Source: Solen grandis (taxonomy: Eukaryota; Mollusca; Bivalvia; Adapedonta; Solenidae). From it: a stretch of 64,000 bases of DNA. The first letter of the stretch is position 1, and every line of letters begins with the position of its first letter. The translations under genes were made by a program, and so were the position numbers. Below, in pieces: positions 32,264 through 42,417 of this stretch. The notes beneath the pieces are model-generated. The model was not told where the DNA came from. It did not search any database and worked only from the letters and a program-made list of their open reading frames with translations. Where the stretch lies: NCBI GenBank assembly GCA_021229015.1, contig CM037790.1, forward strand, positions 52,088,997 through 52,152,996. The letters are read 5' to 3'.

Positions 32264-32941
32264 GCCCTCTGGGAAAGGTTGCGGGTGCAAGCCAGCTCCT
32301 ACCTGGTAATGCCGTTGCGCGTTGTGGGCGTGTAGAGCTTGGTGGTCCGGAAACACGGCGGGGCACCTACGACATTTATACGAATTGCTCCCGGGCTGCG
32401 GGGAGTCGGTTCCAGCATCCCCGTGTTGATGGCTTGGTCCAGGCTGCGGGGACTCTGACATAGCATCCCCGTGCTGACGGCTGGGTCCGAGTTGCGGGAT
32501 TCGGGCATAGAACCCCGGGGACCGTGTTGCCTGGCGTTATGGACTTGTAATTGTTTCGGATGCTGGAACTGGGCAGGACAGTGTCGACACTCGTAGCTGC
32601 TGGTTCCCGGTCTTCCGGCAAAACGCTTGGTTGGCTTCACCTTATGTTTTATTTTCAGGTGAAATTCCAAATGTCGGGCGATTTCCAAGACTTTCGGGCA
32701 TCGATCGCAGGGAAAAAGACCTTTACAGACCTTTTCGTGACGTTTTAAATTTGTTTGACGGTTAAACGCTTTCTGGCATTTTAGGCACGTGTAAGTCGCG
32801 CCATCGTGTACGGTCTTGATATGTCGACTTAAGTTTCCTTTAGTCGTAAAGCATTTTGAACATGTCGGGCATTTATGCGTCATAGCCGCCCCACCCATAC
32901 CGACCTGTATCGTCGGCGGAATATTCGTATTTATATCGACC
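32264..32941 (-). pseudogene. C2H2 zinc-finger exon of the second Polinton locus
   Basis: After an acceptor TTTTTTTAG the exon encodes four C2H2-type fingers: HKCPTCSKCF, YTCLKCQKAF, FPCDRCPKVL and YECRHCPAQF, each with its H-x3-H or H-x3-5-C/H pair. A Gly/Ser/Pro linker follows. A frameshift near 32500 moves a fifth finger (YKCRRCPAVF) and the phrase PQPGPSHQHG into another frame, which then runs into the gap. The same PQPGPSH phrase occurs in the polymerase N-terminal ORF at 50.7 kb. The fingers probably bind element DNA. Confidence 0.6.
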
Positions 32942-33066
32942 CTAAAAAAACAACAAAAAACAGTTTATAAATTTTTATTCGATAAATACATATCGTGACA
33001 AATTTTATATGTTGTTTATTATTTTAATAATAAAAAGTAAATATATATAAAATGCTGAGAATTAAC

Positions 33067-33390
33067 TTACAAAGCGGAACGTTGTTTCTCCGGCGATTTT
33101 AGCATGGACAGCAAGTCGTCCGCGTCCTGCGTCGACCGTTTACTGGGTGTGTATGGACTGGTCGCCGCGGGTTTCTCCGGAGACTTTAAGAAATTCAGCA
33201 GCTCGTCGGCATCTTCCAAGGTCCAAATCGGAGGAGATCCGGGACTCGAGGCGGCGACCTCTTTAGCCGCTAGTCGCTGAAGAATTTCTTGTACGAACGG
33301 ATCGTCTTGGATATCCTGGGCGGTGACGAACGACTGAAATTGGTCGACGGAAACGCCTTGCTCCAGAAAAGCCCTCAGCACGTGCTCCAT
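33067..33390 (-). CDS. Polinton-linked acidic module exon
   Basis: 107 codons with an ATG start (MEHVLRAFLEQGVSVDQFQ) and a donor GCTTT|GTAAGT at the end. Two similar motifs, DADELLNFLKSPE and DADDLLSMLKSPE, about 27 residues apart, look like short linear binding motifs. The exon is open. Its partner in the first Polinton (27155-26901) has one copy of the motif. Role unknown; recruitment of a partner protein is possible. Confidence 0.45.
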   Translation of the reverse strand: MEHVLRAFLEQGVSVDQFQSFVTAQDIQDDPFVQEILQRLAAKEVAASSPGSPPIWTLEDADELLNFLKSPEKPAATSPYTPSKRSTQDADDLLSMLKSPEKQRSAL

Positions 33391-34754
33391 TTCGCGGTTA
33401 GTCGGCGATTAAAAATCTAGCCAATTTACCCAGTCCCCGGGATTACAAATAGGACAACGAAGAAAACCGATCTGATTTAAATGATCACTTCTCATGAAGC
33501 TGGGTTCGGGGACTGTTTCTGTAAGATCCAGAGGATAAGAAATGTATTCACGCTCTTATCTCATAAAAATATTTTTTATAAATGATTTGTTAACTCAACA
33601 CAATATTTATAATATAAGTTGTTTTATGTCGATAAAATAATATCAATTACTTAACTAACGTGATAAACAGAGTATTGCAAAATAACATTTCATTCGATTA
33701 GAATATATATTATATTATATTTACCAGTTACGTTTTCTATCCATGAATCTATCTCTTGGGTAGTCTCGTTAATATCAACTGACAAAATCAAGGTTTCGTC
33801 CAAGAAGCTGATACTTTCCCCGTCTGTCTCGTTTTCTAAAACTTCCAAAATATTAGCATACAAAAGATAGATAACTACATGCGACGTATGAATGAGGTAA
33901 TTTGAGGTTATCTCCCTTTAACTGTAAAAAAAAAAATAAAATATATATATATATAGTAGAAAATACCTCTTTCCTCGATTATATCCTTTTGATCTCGGGA
34001 TGTATTACCCCCTTCAAACTGTACGAAATATCGGTTTTCAAATGACTGGATGTCAGCTAAATCTTCCGAAGAGAAGCTGTCTTCAAAATTTAATGAGAGT
34101 TCTTCTTTAGACTGGAAATAATATATTTATATATTTATATAATGCATGCATAAATATGATATTTATTAAACCGAATGGTAATAACATTTAGAAATCGTGT
34201 TATGTTATGAGATAGAGAAAGAGAGAATTTAAATAAGAGTGTTGTCGTAAAGGAAATGTTTAAAGATAGTTTATAAGCGTAATAGAGATATACTTCGCTT
34301 TTGGTTACACAAGTCCCTTCAATCCGTTAAAAAAATTGATTCTCTAATGCCTCGACACTATCTAAATCGATGGTTGAATAATCGTTTTCAAAGTTTACTG
34401 CTTGCGCTTTATTAGACTGAAATATATATATACATAGTTTGTAGCGTATATTAAAAGTTGTTAAGTAAATGAATGGTTAAACCAAATCGACGTTAATTGT
34501 TTATTAAATATATAATGAATAACAGTATAAAAAATCTAGAAAGTTTTGTCTGCTTATACCGCTCGGCATATATCGCTCTAAAACACGCGTAATTTGACCG
34601 AATTGGGTCAAATTTTGAGTTAATGCAATACCTTGTATCAATAACAGATTGTATTTCTATGGTAGCAGAAATTAATCCGGTTCGAAGTTAGAATAATATT
34701 ACTGTTTGAAATCATTATCCCTCCATAGAATCGTTGATCATCGTCATTTCAACC

Positions 34755-34769
34755 ATGGCTTCAAACCTG
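34755..34769 (+). CDS. Candidate microexon, divergent from second Polinton locus
   Basis: ATGGCTTCAAACCTG followed directly by GTAAGT. It mirrors the first microexon of the small divergent gene at 27470 in sequence, orientation and position. Later exons were not found; 34.8-35.5 kb is AT-rich repeat, so the gene is probably truncated. Confidence 0.35.
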
Positions 34770-35066
34770 GTAAGTTCTCATTTATACATTCTTTTTTTTT
34801 TTCTTTTTTTTTTCAAAATGTATTAAGGTCATAAATCACTCTCAAATTTTGTGAAAAGTAATACATATAAACCACAAAAGTATTGAATTTATTATTTGTC
34901 TTTAACGAGTAAACGTCTTTCCATTTGTTACAGATTTTTACAATATTATGAAATAAATCGTAACATATAAACAAATGTTTTAACACACCTTTAACAAAAG
35001 CGTAATTTTATGATGAAAGTATTCAGTATTCCTACTTGATAACACATTTACTTTATTTTTCTAACA

Positions 35067-35111
<45 letters not shown>

Positions 35112-35275
35112 CAGCAGAGAAAGATTAAATCATTACTATATAATAGAACGTTTTTATCTTATTGAGAGTAGACAAGTATTTAAATCATATATATTTATCA
35201 CAAAGGGAAACGTACTGCGCGTAATCATAGTAAATTCGTCAACGAGTGTTTGAAAGATATATCTCACATTACATT

Positions 35276-35322
<47 letters not shown>

Positions 35323-35511
35323 TAGATATAAATTTTATTGTATATGTTGCTTTTATATACATCTGATTAATAAAAGGTAGTTTCACTACCTAAAATGATA
35401 TAAAGTCGATCTACATTAAAACTAAAGACATATTTTACCATGTCTTGTATCAGGGTGATATAAACATGCGTTCTCCAGGGCAGAAACTGGTTGAATGACG
35501 CTCCGTCTCTT
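34770..35511. repeat. AT-rich sequence with (AT)n and (CA)n microsatellites
   Basis: Simple repeats at about 35069-35112 (ACACAC then ATATAT) and 35278-35321 (AT). No gene seen. Confidence 0.6.
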
Positions 35512-36624
35512 GATAGAATAGAATAGAATATTGATTTAAAGACACCTCAACAGTCGAAAGACGTCATACGGTGTCTAAAAACGCTTAAAATTAGAACAAA
35601 AAACTAGAATCACAATAAAACCTTTAAAAGCGATCAAAGATCAAAGAAACAGTATTAAAAAGGTCTAACATAGATGCCACATTAAAATAATTAGTTCTAA
35701 TAAGACTTAAATCAATACAGTCGACTAAAATATGTTTGATAGTATACGGTTCCTGGCAAGGAATACATACAGGTTGTTCTTCTCGATTTAAAAGATAGGA
35801 GTGAGTTAAACGAGTATGTCATATGTGACAACGATTGATAACACATTCCTCCCTACGTACGGCGCGGGAAGATGGATACCAAAACCCTAAGGATGGTTGA
35901 ATAGAATGTAACTTATTAAATTGAGCGTTGTCCCAACTAGATTGCCATTTTGAAAAGATCAATTTACGCAAGATTTCAAATCTGTAAATGGAATTTTTAT
36001 AACAGCCTCGTTTAAATCGGAGGCTGCCTTAGCAGCACGATCAGCTCTCTCATTACCTCGAATTCCCATATGACTGGGAACCCAACAGAATATAATTTGT
36101 TTCGAAAAAGATAGGTGATGATGTTTAATTAAAATATCTTGAATTAGTGGATTCGAAAAGTTCATGTTTTTAATTGATTGTAGAACAGACAAGGAATCAG
36201 AAAATATGATAACTGTATTGGACCGAATAGACGATACCGCATGTAAAGCTAACTCAATAGCTTTTGCTTCTGCAGAGAAAATTGAAGCGCCATCCGGTAA
36301 ACGATATAATTTTGTGTAAAAGTAGCTTATGACTGCACATGTGGTCGTATTGCCATCTTTAGAGCCATCTGTATAAATGTCATAATGGTCTCCATAAGTG
36401 GACCCCATTTCATTGAACTTTGATTGAAATAAAATTGGATCAGTGATGGACTTTTTAGAATTGTGAAGACTAAGATTAACTTCAAGTCTTTTAAGTGTCC
36501 AAGGTGGAATTTGTGGCACTGATTTTGGGTTTAATGACTTTAATGTCAACTTCTAAACCTGAAATAAGATTCTGAGCACGCAAACCCAAAGGTTTGATAA
36601 CCTTAGGTTTGCTCTCATATAATA
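35512..36624 (-). mobile_element. LINE 3' part with RNase H, I/Jockey-like
   Basis: On the minus strand, frame 36549-35959 encodes an RNase H domain: YTDGSKDG, SAEAKAIELAL, IIFSDSLSVLQSI and WVPSHMGIRGNERAD carry the expected D, E, D, D residues. A shift at about 35959 and another near 36545 break it. Beyond, the tail phrase HTRLTHSYLLNREEQPVCIPC and a C-x2-C/H-x4-C pattern mark the usual C-terminus. The element ends in an (ATTCT)n tail at about 35512-35530. The RT-side piece is at 41545-41843; a DIRS-like element separates the two. Confidence 0.75.
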
Positions 36625-36899
36625 GCGGTTATCATTTATTGATAACCTGCCGTTATTGGAGTTGGGAATTTGGTTTTCTTTTATTTTACATTTTATGATA
36701 ATGGTTCCTAGAAATCCGCATTAAACCAGACCGCAATAATAGCCGGGATCCGCAACACAAACCTGGCCTTTTCTAGGCTAGATCCAAATCGTAAGGTGAG
36801 AGATTTTTGTAGCCCACAAATAATTTATGATTAATTTGACTATAAAAAAATGTATCTTCCATATGACTGAATAATTGGTTGTTTAAAATGTTGGGTTAA

Positions 36900-37560
36900 T
36901 GCTTTTGTTGTTTGTGTTGATCTGATGGCTTGTATTTTGAGCGATTTATATGGATTTTCGTTTTAGGTTACCTCATGCGAATTCTTGCATCAGCCATTTT
37001 GTTTCTCAGTCTTAAAAAAGGCGTTTTGACTAAGTTTATATGGGGAATGTTGGTTGAGGTTATTTTAACTAGATGTTGCCTTTATTTCTTAAATTGTCTT
37101 ATCTTCATTCATCTTATATTTTGGCGTTGTTACCCAAAGATAGTTGTTTTTTTTTTTGTTTTTTTTTGGTGAACATTTCGAACGTTTACAACGGTGGGAG
37201 GGGGGTTCGCCAGATATATTAGGCTGGCGATTGTTTGGTGTGGCACCTCGTTGGGTGCTCTTAGTTTATTGAATAAACCTATTTGTATTGAGAATGTGAA
37301 TATAATAATTTTGTTTTAAATATAAATAAATAAATAAAATAATTAATAATAATTAATTAAATAAATAACTTAAAACAAAATAATAAAAAAAACAAAAAAA
37401 CAAAAAACAAATAAATATAAATAATATTTAATAATAATAAATAATAATATTAATATATATTTAAAATAAAATAATGTATGGACCTATTTACACATTTATG
37501 CTTTACCTGGTTGAGTCGAAGGGTTGATTTTTGTTTACATTTGTTTAATGTTTTCTCCAA
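36900..37560 (+). other. DIRS 5' noncoding region with AT-rich low complexity
   Basis: Contains T-rich and G-rich runs near 37145-37205 and an AT-rich low-complexity zone at 37316-37475 (AATAAATAAATAA-type). No credible gene. Confidence 0.45.
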
Positions 37561-37587
37561 TTTGTTCTTTTGCATATCACCATCAAT

Positions 37588-38562
37588 ATGAGAAAATCAC
37601 AGCGGAAAAGGCGACCTGAGGCGCAGACTGTCCAGCCCCCTGCTCCCTCTGGACCACAATCGAAGAAGAGGATGTCCGGTACCAGCCCCGTGTCCATGCC
37701 ATCTAACGTCCCTGAGACAGCCAGCACAGTGGTTACGTCAACAGGCCCGGTACCCATGGTCAGCACAGTACCAGAACCGCCTGTCTTGGCAGACATTCCC
37801 AGTGTCCTTCCAGCCAGCAGCAGGGAAGGTAATGATCAGTTGCCCTTAGCTCTGCCTAGTGTGCATTCAGAGCTGGGTTTTCATGTTTCAATGGTATTAA
37901 AAACTAAAATAATACAGGGTCAATATGTGGATTTGGCCCAACTTTTGGCTCCAAACCCAGGAGACCAAACTATAAGCAGATTGGAGGTGGGCGGTTCTGG
38001 TGACATTATTGTAAACCCGCAACAGGTTAACAAAGTAATTACCTCAATCGAGGTGTGGTCGGATGCATTCTTGATTTTTATGTCAATTTTTGTATCTGGT
38101 CATCCGCATAGGATTCAAGAATTGCTTAAGTACATGAGCACAATTAGATTGGCAGCCCAACGTCATCAGGGCTTTGGGTGGAGGTCTTATGACCAACAAT
38201 TTAGATTACGGTTAGCAGCTGACCCTGTTGGGACAACATTTTCAAAAATTGATTATGAGTTATGGTTGTTATATGTGGGGCCCCCGAGACAGATTGACAC
38301 TTATGTAGCAAATTCTAGAAAGTGTTATGACTTTAACTATCGTCAGTGTTCCAGGATCAATTGTCCGTATAGACACTTATGCATGTCATGTAATATTTCT
38401 CACCCATACAGATGGTGTTCAGCCAACAGGGGGGCAGCTCAGACCTCAAGGGGGCCTGGGCCCATGCGGGCTTCTGCTTCCCAGGGTCAACGTTGGGGCA
38501 GGCCCCTGCAGCAACCCAATTTCAGACCAAGGAGTAGTTTCTCAGTCAAGCCAAGATTTTAG
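37588..38562 (+). CDS. DIRS gag-like protein
   Basis: About 325 codons from the first ATG (MRKSQRKRRPEAQ). It has a basic N-terminus, a Pro/Ser/Thr-rich low-complexity zone to about residue 85, a folded middle, and a Cys/His cluster near the C-terminus (CYDFNYRQCSRINCPYRHLCMSC) resembling a CCCH-type finger. It would bind element RNA. The 3' end overlaps the RT ORF by about 235 bases in another frame, suggesting frameshift or internal initiation for RT. Confidence 0.65.
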   Translation: MRKSQRKRRPEAQTVQPPAPSGPQSKKRMSGTSPVSMPSNVPETASTVVTSTGPVPMVSTVPEPPVLADIPSVLPASSREGNDQLPLALPSVHSELGFHVSMVLKTKIIQGQYVDLAQLLAPNPGDQTISRLEVGGSGDIIVNPQQVNKVITSIEVWSDAFLIFMSIFVSGHPHRIQELLKYMSTIRLAAQRHQGFGWRSYDQQFRLRLAADPVGTTFSKIDYELWLLYVGPPRQIDTYVANSRKCYDFNYRQCSRINCPYRHLCMSCNISHPYRWCSANRGAAQTSRGPGPMRASASQGQRWGRPLQQPNFRPRSSFSVKPRF

Positions 38563-40189
38563 GTTAAGTTTGGGTATATCTCCTATTAACGTTAAGCTGC
38601 TATGTTTGTATTTGGATATGTACCCTAACCGGCACGACGCTAGTATACTTAAAAACGGGTTTTTAAAGGGGTTTCGTCTAGGTTATCATGGTAATAGGGT
38701 TGCTGCGGTAGCATCTAACTTGAAGTCGGCACGGCTGAATCCATCAATTTTAAAAGAAAAGATTTTTAAGGAGGTTCAGTTGGGAAGATTTGCTGGCCCA
38801 TTCAGAACACCACCTATTCCAAATTTAAGAGTTTCACCCGTGGGCCTTGTTCCTAAATCAGATGGCGGCTATCGCTTGATAACCCATTTGTCGCACCCAG
38901 AGGGCAGTAGTGTCAATGATGGAATTAGCGATGAAGATAGTTCTGTCAGTTATACACATTTCGATACAGTGGTAGACATGATATATAGTCTTGGGTTAGG
39001 TGCCAAAATGGCTAAAAGGGATATTAAGTCCGCTTTTCGCCTATTGCCTGTTTCTCCATCTGACATGGATCTCTTGGGTTTGAAAGATGAGGCTGGTAAT
39101 ATTTACATTGATAAATTCTTGCCTATGGGTTGTAAGACCTCGTGTGCTCTCTTTGAGAAATTTGCAACATTTTTGCATTGGCTAGTCTCATACTTAGCTA
39201 AACAGAATAGTCTTGATCATTACTTGGATGATTTTATATTTGCTGGGGCTGGTGATACAAATGATTGCCAGGGGCTCATTGCTACTTTTGATAACGTATG
39301 CAGGGAGCTTAATATTCCAATTGCTGACGAGAAGTCGATAGATCCTTGCACAACATTGACCTTCTTGGGCTTGGATATTGATTCCTTGTTGTTGGTTGTA
39401 AAAATTCCTATTCATCGCACGGAGGAGTTGAAAGAATTAATTTCACACATGTTAACTCATAAGAAAGTGACCTTGAGAGAATTTCAGTCAGTGGTTGGTA
39501 AACTTTCTTTTTTCAGTAAAGCAGTTAGGTCAAGTAGGGCCTTCTTGAGGCGATTTTACAACGCAATGGTTAACATTAAAAAGCCTTATCACCGGTTACG
39601 CATTTCTTCAGAAATTCGGCAGGATTTTTTAATGTGGTTAACATTTTTAGATAATTTTAATGGGGTGACTCATATACCAGAAAGGGAATGGTTGTTGAGT
39701 GACAACTTGCAGCTGTTCACTGACAGTGCCGGTTCAATAGGTCTAGGGTGTGGATGTTATTTTCAATGTGAGTGGTCTTTCTTTGAGTGGCCCCTCTCTT
39801 GGTGTACAACAGAAATTATGAAAGATATCACCTTTTTAGAGATGGTTCCAGTCTTGCTGGCTATATTTTTATGGGGGGAGGCTTTACAACATAACAGAGT
39901 GGTGTTACACATTGATAATATGGCTTTAGTGGCTGTTTTGAATACACAAACAACTAAGTCTAGGCGCACCATGCAACTGGTTAGACACTTTGTGTTGCTC
40001 GCTATGGAATATAATATTGTCTTTAAGGCTGTACACGTGTCAACTCACTGTAATTCAGTCGCTGATGCTATTTCTCGTAAACAGTGGGACCGTTTCCGGA
40101 GAGTGGCGCCAGAGGCAGACAGTCATCCAAGGGTTGTGCCGGAAAGATTTCGTTCCACAGTTTACAATCTGAATCTAAAAGATTGCTGA
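38327..40189 (+). CDS. DIRS reverse transcriptase / RNase H
   Basis: 620 codons. RT motifs are AKRDIKSAFRLLPV (motif A Asp), LPMGCKTSCALFEKF (B) and HYLDDFIFAG with YLDD at residues 299-302 (C). The RNase H segment follows: LFTDSAGSIGLG, FLEMVPVLLAI, LHIDNMALVAVLN and a C-terminal HCNSVADAIS, giving D, E, D, D. It copies the element RNA into DNA. The frame is intact and has no LTR-type protease or DDE integrase, as expected in a YR element. The N-terminal 60 or so codons overlap gag and may not be translated. Confidence 0.82.
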   Translation: MTLTIVSVPGSIVRIDTYACHVIFLTHTDGVQPTGGQLRPQGGLGPCGLLLPRVNVGAGPCSNPISDQGVVSQSSQDFRLSLGISPINVKLLCLYLDMYPNRHDASILKNGFLKGFRLGYHGNRVAAVASNLKSARLNPSILKEKIFKEVQLGRFAGPFRTPPIPNLRVSPVGLVPKSDGGYRLITHLSHPEGSSVNDGISDEDSSVSYTHFDTVVDMIYSLGLGAKMAKRDIKSAFRLLPVSPSDMDLLGLKDEAGNIYIDKFLPMGCKTSCALFEKFATFLHWLVSYLAKQNSLDHYLDDFIFAGAGDTNDCQGLIATFDNVCRELNIPIADEKSIDPCTTLTFLGLDIDSLLLVVKIPIHRTEELKELISHMLTHKKVTLREFQSVVGKLSFFSKAVRSSRAFLRRFYNAMVNIKKPYHRLRISSEIRQDFLMWLTFLDNFNGVTHIPEREWLLSDNLQLFTDSAGSIGLGCGCYFQCEWSFFEWPLSWCTTEIMKDITFLEMVPVLLAIFLWGEALQHNRVVLHIDNMALVAVLNTQTTKSRRTMQLVRHFVLLAMEYNIVFKAVHVSTHCNSVADAISRKQWDRFRRVAPEADSHPRVVPERFRSTVYNLNLKDC

Positions 40190-41016
40190 ACACTTCGTTA
40201 GCTGACAATACTAAAATATCATATGCTAATGGAATCCTTAGTTTTGATCATTTCAGGTCAATATACAGTTTAGCAAAAACTTGGCCTCCTACTATCGAAA
40301 ATGTTACCCTTTTTATAGCATGGTTGTCCTTGCAAGGATTTTCTTATAACACTGCTCGTTTATATGTAAATGCAATAAGTTTTCAATGTAAGATTAAAAA
40401 TTTTGATGATGTTACAAAGAACTTTATTATACAGAAGGCCCTTGAAGGGGTAAGGCGTACAGGCAGTCAGAGGCAGACAAGACTACCTATAACCAGTCAT
40501 TTACTTAAGTCGGTTCTTAGTGCATTACCTAGCATTTGCTCAAACACTTATGAATCCAGATTGTTTGGGGCAGCTTATTGCTTGGCATTCTTTGCCTTTT
40601 TAAGGGTGAGTGAATTAGCAGTAGTTAATAGGCAGAACATACATGTTTTACTTGATACTGATGTGTCATTGGAAGATAATGGGGAAGCTATGATTTTGTT
40701 AATTCGTTATTCAAAAACCGACCAAATTGGGATGGGTACATATTTGCGTCTTTGTCGGACAGGCACATTCCCTTGCCCTGTAATAGCCTTACAGCAGTAT
40801 TTGGCACAGCGCCCGGAATATCATGGTCCATTGTTTTGCCATCTTGATAAAACCCCTCTTACACGTTATCAGTTTACTGCAGTCTTAAAGCATAATTTGT
40901 GTTTAAAGCTTATAGATTTGCAGATTTCATTATATTTTGTGCAGCATAATTTTGTGTTAAAGCTTATAGATTTGCAGATTTCATTATATTTTATTCTGAC
41001 CACATTAATTCTGTGA
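40084..41016 (+). pseudogene. DIRS tyrosine recombinase, C-terminally truncated
   Basis: The open frame (no ATG; it overlaps the RT end by about 105 bases) has an N-terminal SAM-like helical domain (SYANGILSFDHF, FSYNTARLYVNAIS) and the start of the catalytic domain with the first active-site Arg (FAFLRVSEL, residue 174). The H-x-x-R and the nucleophilic Tyr are missing. After LTRYQFTAVLKHN the sequence becomes a 52-bp tandem duplication and ends. It therefore cannot recombine DNA. Confidence 0.65.
40890..40995 (+). repeat. 52-bp tandem duplication at recombinase break
   Basis: Two copies of a unit containing AAGCTTATAGATTTGCAGAT, TTCATTATATTTT and CATAATTT(T)GTGTT, starting at about 40890 and 40942. 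They lie exactly where recombinase homology stops, pointing to replication slippage or a deletion scar. Confidence 0.65.
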
Positions 41017-41544
41017 AATTGAGCTTTAAGTTTTGTGAAATTCAAGCCTTTGTGGCTTGCTTGTTTAAGCCTTTGTGGCGTGCTTGCCTTGCTATAGCCT
41101 TTGTGGCATGTTTAGCCTTTGTGGCTTTAAGGATTGCTGTAAAGGGTCGCCCTTAAACGACGATTTGTCCGGTGCCCTGTTATCCAAGTGGTTTAACATG
41201 AGGGGCGCGGGAATCCTGGAACCATGCCCAAATGAGTGCCAAACACATTTTAGGAAGGGGGGAGTGTTTTAGCTTGTTGTATTGCATTTGCTGTATACAT
41301 GTATATATTTGTAATTAAATAGTGTATTTCATTTAAAATGTAGCATTGTTGTATTTTGGTCGATCGGATGTCAGGCAACAAAGCAGTAGTTAAATGTCTA
41401 TATTGCTTTTGGCGGTATAAAAAGGTCATTTGGAGATTACAATTAATGAGGGTTTTATAAATTAGGGACGGGATTATATAGTAAAGTTTCTTTCTGCCGT
41501 TGCTTGACAGCGGGTCGTCCTCTTTTCTCCCAATCTCACAATAA
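41017..41544 (+). other. DIRS 3' region with short GCCTTTGTGGC repeats
   Basis: The word AAGCCTTTGTGGC or AGCCTTTGTGGC occurs four times within 41043-41126. No gene. The segment CTGCCGTTGCTTGACAGCGGG near 41496 resembles CTGCCGTTATTGGAG at the left edge (36647), perhaps part of the element's terminal repeats. Confidence 0.4.
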
Positions 41545-41843
41545 TGTTTTATAGTTAGGGTGAAATACGCTGTCATAAGCTGGATTACTCGGATTTGATT
41601 TGAGTTTTGTAATATACTGTAAGGTTAATTTTTCTCTACGTAGATATAAGGATGGTTCATTTGCAGCTACATAAAGGCTTTCAACAGGAGAAGTTTTAAA
41701 TGCGCCAAGTGCCAAGCGAAGTCCTTGATGATGAATTGTATCCAGTAACTGTAAATATGATTTTCTGGCTGAACCATAAACGATACAGCCATAGTCTAGT
41801 TTTGAACGAATTAGAGAACGGTATAAATTCAATAGGACTTTTG
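41545..41843 (-). mobile_element. LINE reverse transcriptase C-terminal fragment
   Basis: Minus-strand coding LLNLYRSLIRSKLDYGCIVYGSARKSYL is a well-known block just after the RT domain of I/Jockey-like LINEs. It continues to the DIRS edge, and the frame resumes with the RNase H piece at 36.6 kb. LINE homology stops at about 41843, where the 123-bp direct repeat begins. Confidence 0.7.
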
Positions 41844-41966
41844 TATCAGACACATGACACCTTTCTAGGTATGTCCTGTCCGGACGGCTTTTCAACGCCT
41901 TTGTTAGTTATATATATAGAACAAAGTAGACTATATATATATAGACTAGTGTGAATTGGGATTTTG
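41844..41966 (+). repeat. 123-bp direct repeat, left copy
   Basis: Identical by eye over 123 bases to 50312-50434. It contains two TA-rich palindromic segments (TTATATATATAG and CTATATATATATAG) that could be TATA elements or hairpins, and ends GAATTGGGATTTTG. The two copies bracket the whole parvovirus-like cassette. Beyond the repeat the left copy continues to AAAACT|GTGAGT, a possible splice donor just before the first ORF. Confidence 0.9.
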
Positions 41967-42000
41967 TGGACTTAGGATGTGAAATTGAAAAACTGTGAGT

Positions 42001-42399
42001 ATGAAAGATTTAATATTACCAGAGGGTGAATTTATAAAGACTTGTATTTGTGCTAAATGTAAATTAGAAGTTGACTTTCAGTTAGATTGTGAATTATTTT
42101 GCATTGAAGCATTTGACTGGATAGAAGACCATTGTTATATTTGTTATCAAACATTTGCATTCTGTCAAAAATGTTGGGATGAAAAGAAAATATTCAGTCA
42201 AGCAGATGGATTTGAATTTGATGAGGATACAATTGATGACATATTCTCAGACTGGGAGAAAGAATGGGAGTCTAAGAGAGGAAAAAGTTTTGTTGCTAGG
42301 AGACTAATACTTCTATCAGGTCCACAGTATTGGAAAGATTTATTCGTTTGTGATGAATGTTTAAGGAAGTATGTACATTTGGAGGATGTAGGAAGATAA
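42001..42399 (+). CDS. Cys-rich small protein of the parvovirus-like element
   Basis: 132 codons from the ATG at 42001. Cys pairs CICAKC, CYICYQ, FCQKCW and FVCDEC suggest one or two treble-clef or ring-like zinc sites. The middle is acidic (DEDTIDDIFSDWEKEWESKRG). No named family is recognised. It ends 18 bases before the capsid-like ORF and lies just after the left direct repeat, which may supply its promoter. Small zinc proteins of viruses often regulate transcription or block host defences, but nothing here proves a role. Confidence 0.6.
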   Translation: MKDLILPEGEFIKTCICAKCKLEVDFQLDCELFCIEAFDWIEDHCYICYQTFAFCQKCWDEKKIFSQADGFEFDEDTIDDIFSDWEKEWESKRGKSFVARRLILLSGPQYWKDLFVCDECLRKYVHLEDVGR

Positions 42400-42417
42400 T
42401 TCTAACATCCTTTTCAG

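Larger units (their letters stand above)
32264..34416 (-). pseudogene. Second Polinton polymerase locus, 5' exons only
   Basis: Minus-strand exons precede a gap: 34416 onward (after TTTCAG), 34111-33967 (SKEELSLNFEDSF), 33835-33725 (donor GTAAAT), 33390-33076 (donor GTAAGT) and 32941-32264. Exon 33390 carries two DADxLLxxLKSPEK-like modules that match EEADTLLDILKFPEP in the first locus. The arrangement of acidic module, zinc fingers and then (beyond the gap) presumed polymerase is the same as at 26-27 kb. The polymerase domains are not in the window. Confidence 0.5.
36625..41544 (+). mobile_element. DIRS-like tyrosine-recombinase retrotransposon inserted in the LINE
   Basis: Plus-strand order is gag-like ORF, RT/RNase H ORF, tyrosine recombinase ORF, with overlaps, as in the DIRS group. 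LINE coding stops at one edge and resumes at the other, which places the edges at about 36625 and 41544 within a few bases. A shared ATAAT at the edges may be chance, as DIRS elements do not normally duplicate target. The recombinase lacks its C-terminal active site, so this copy is defective. Confidence 0.75.
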
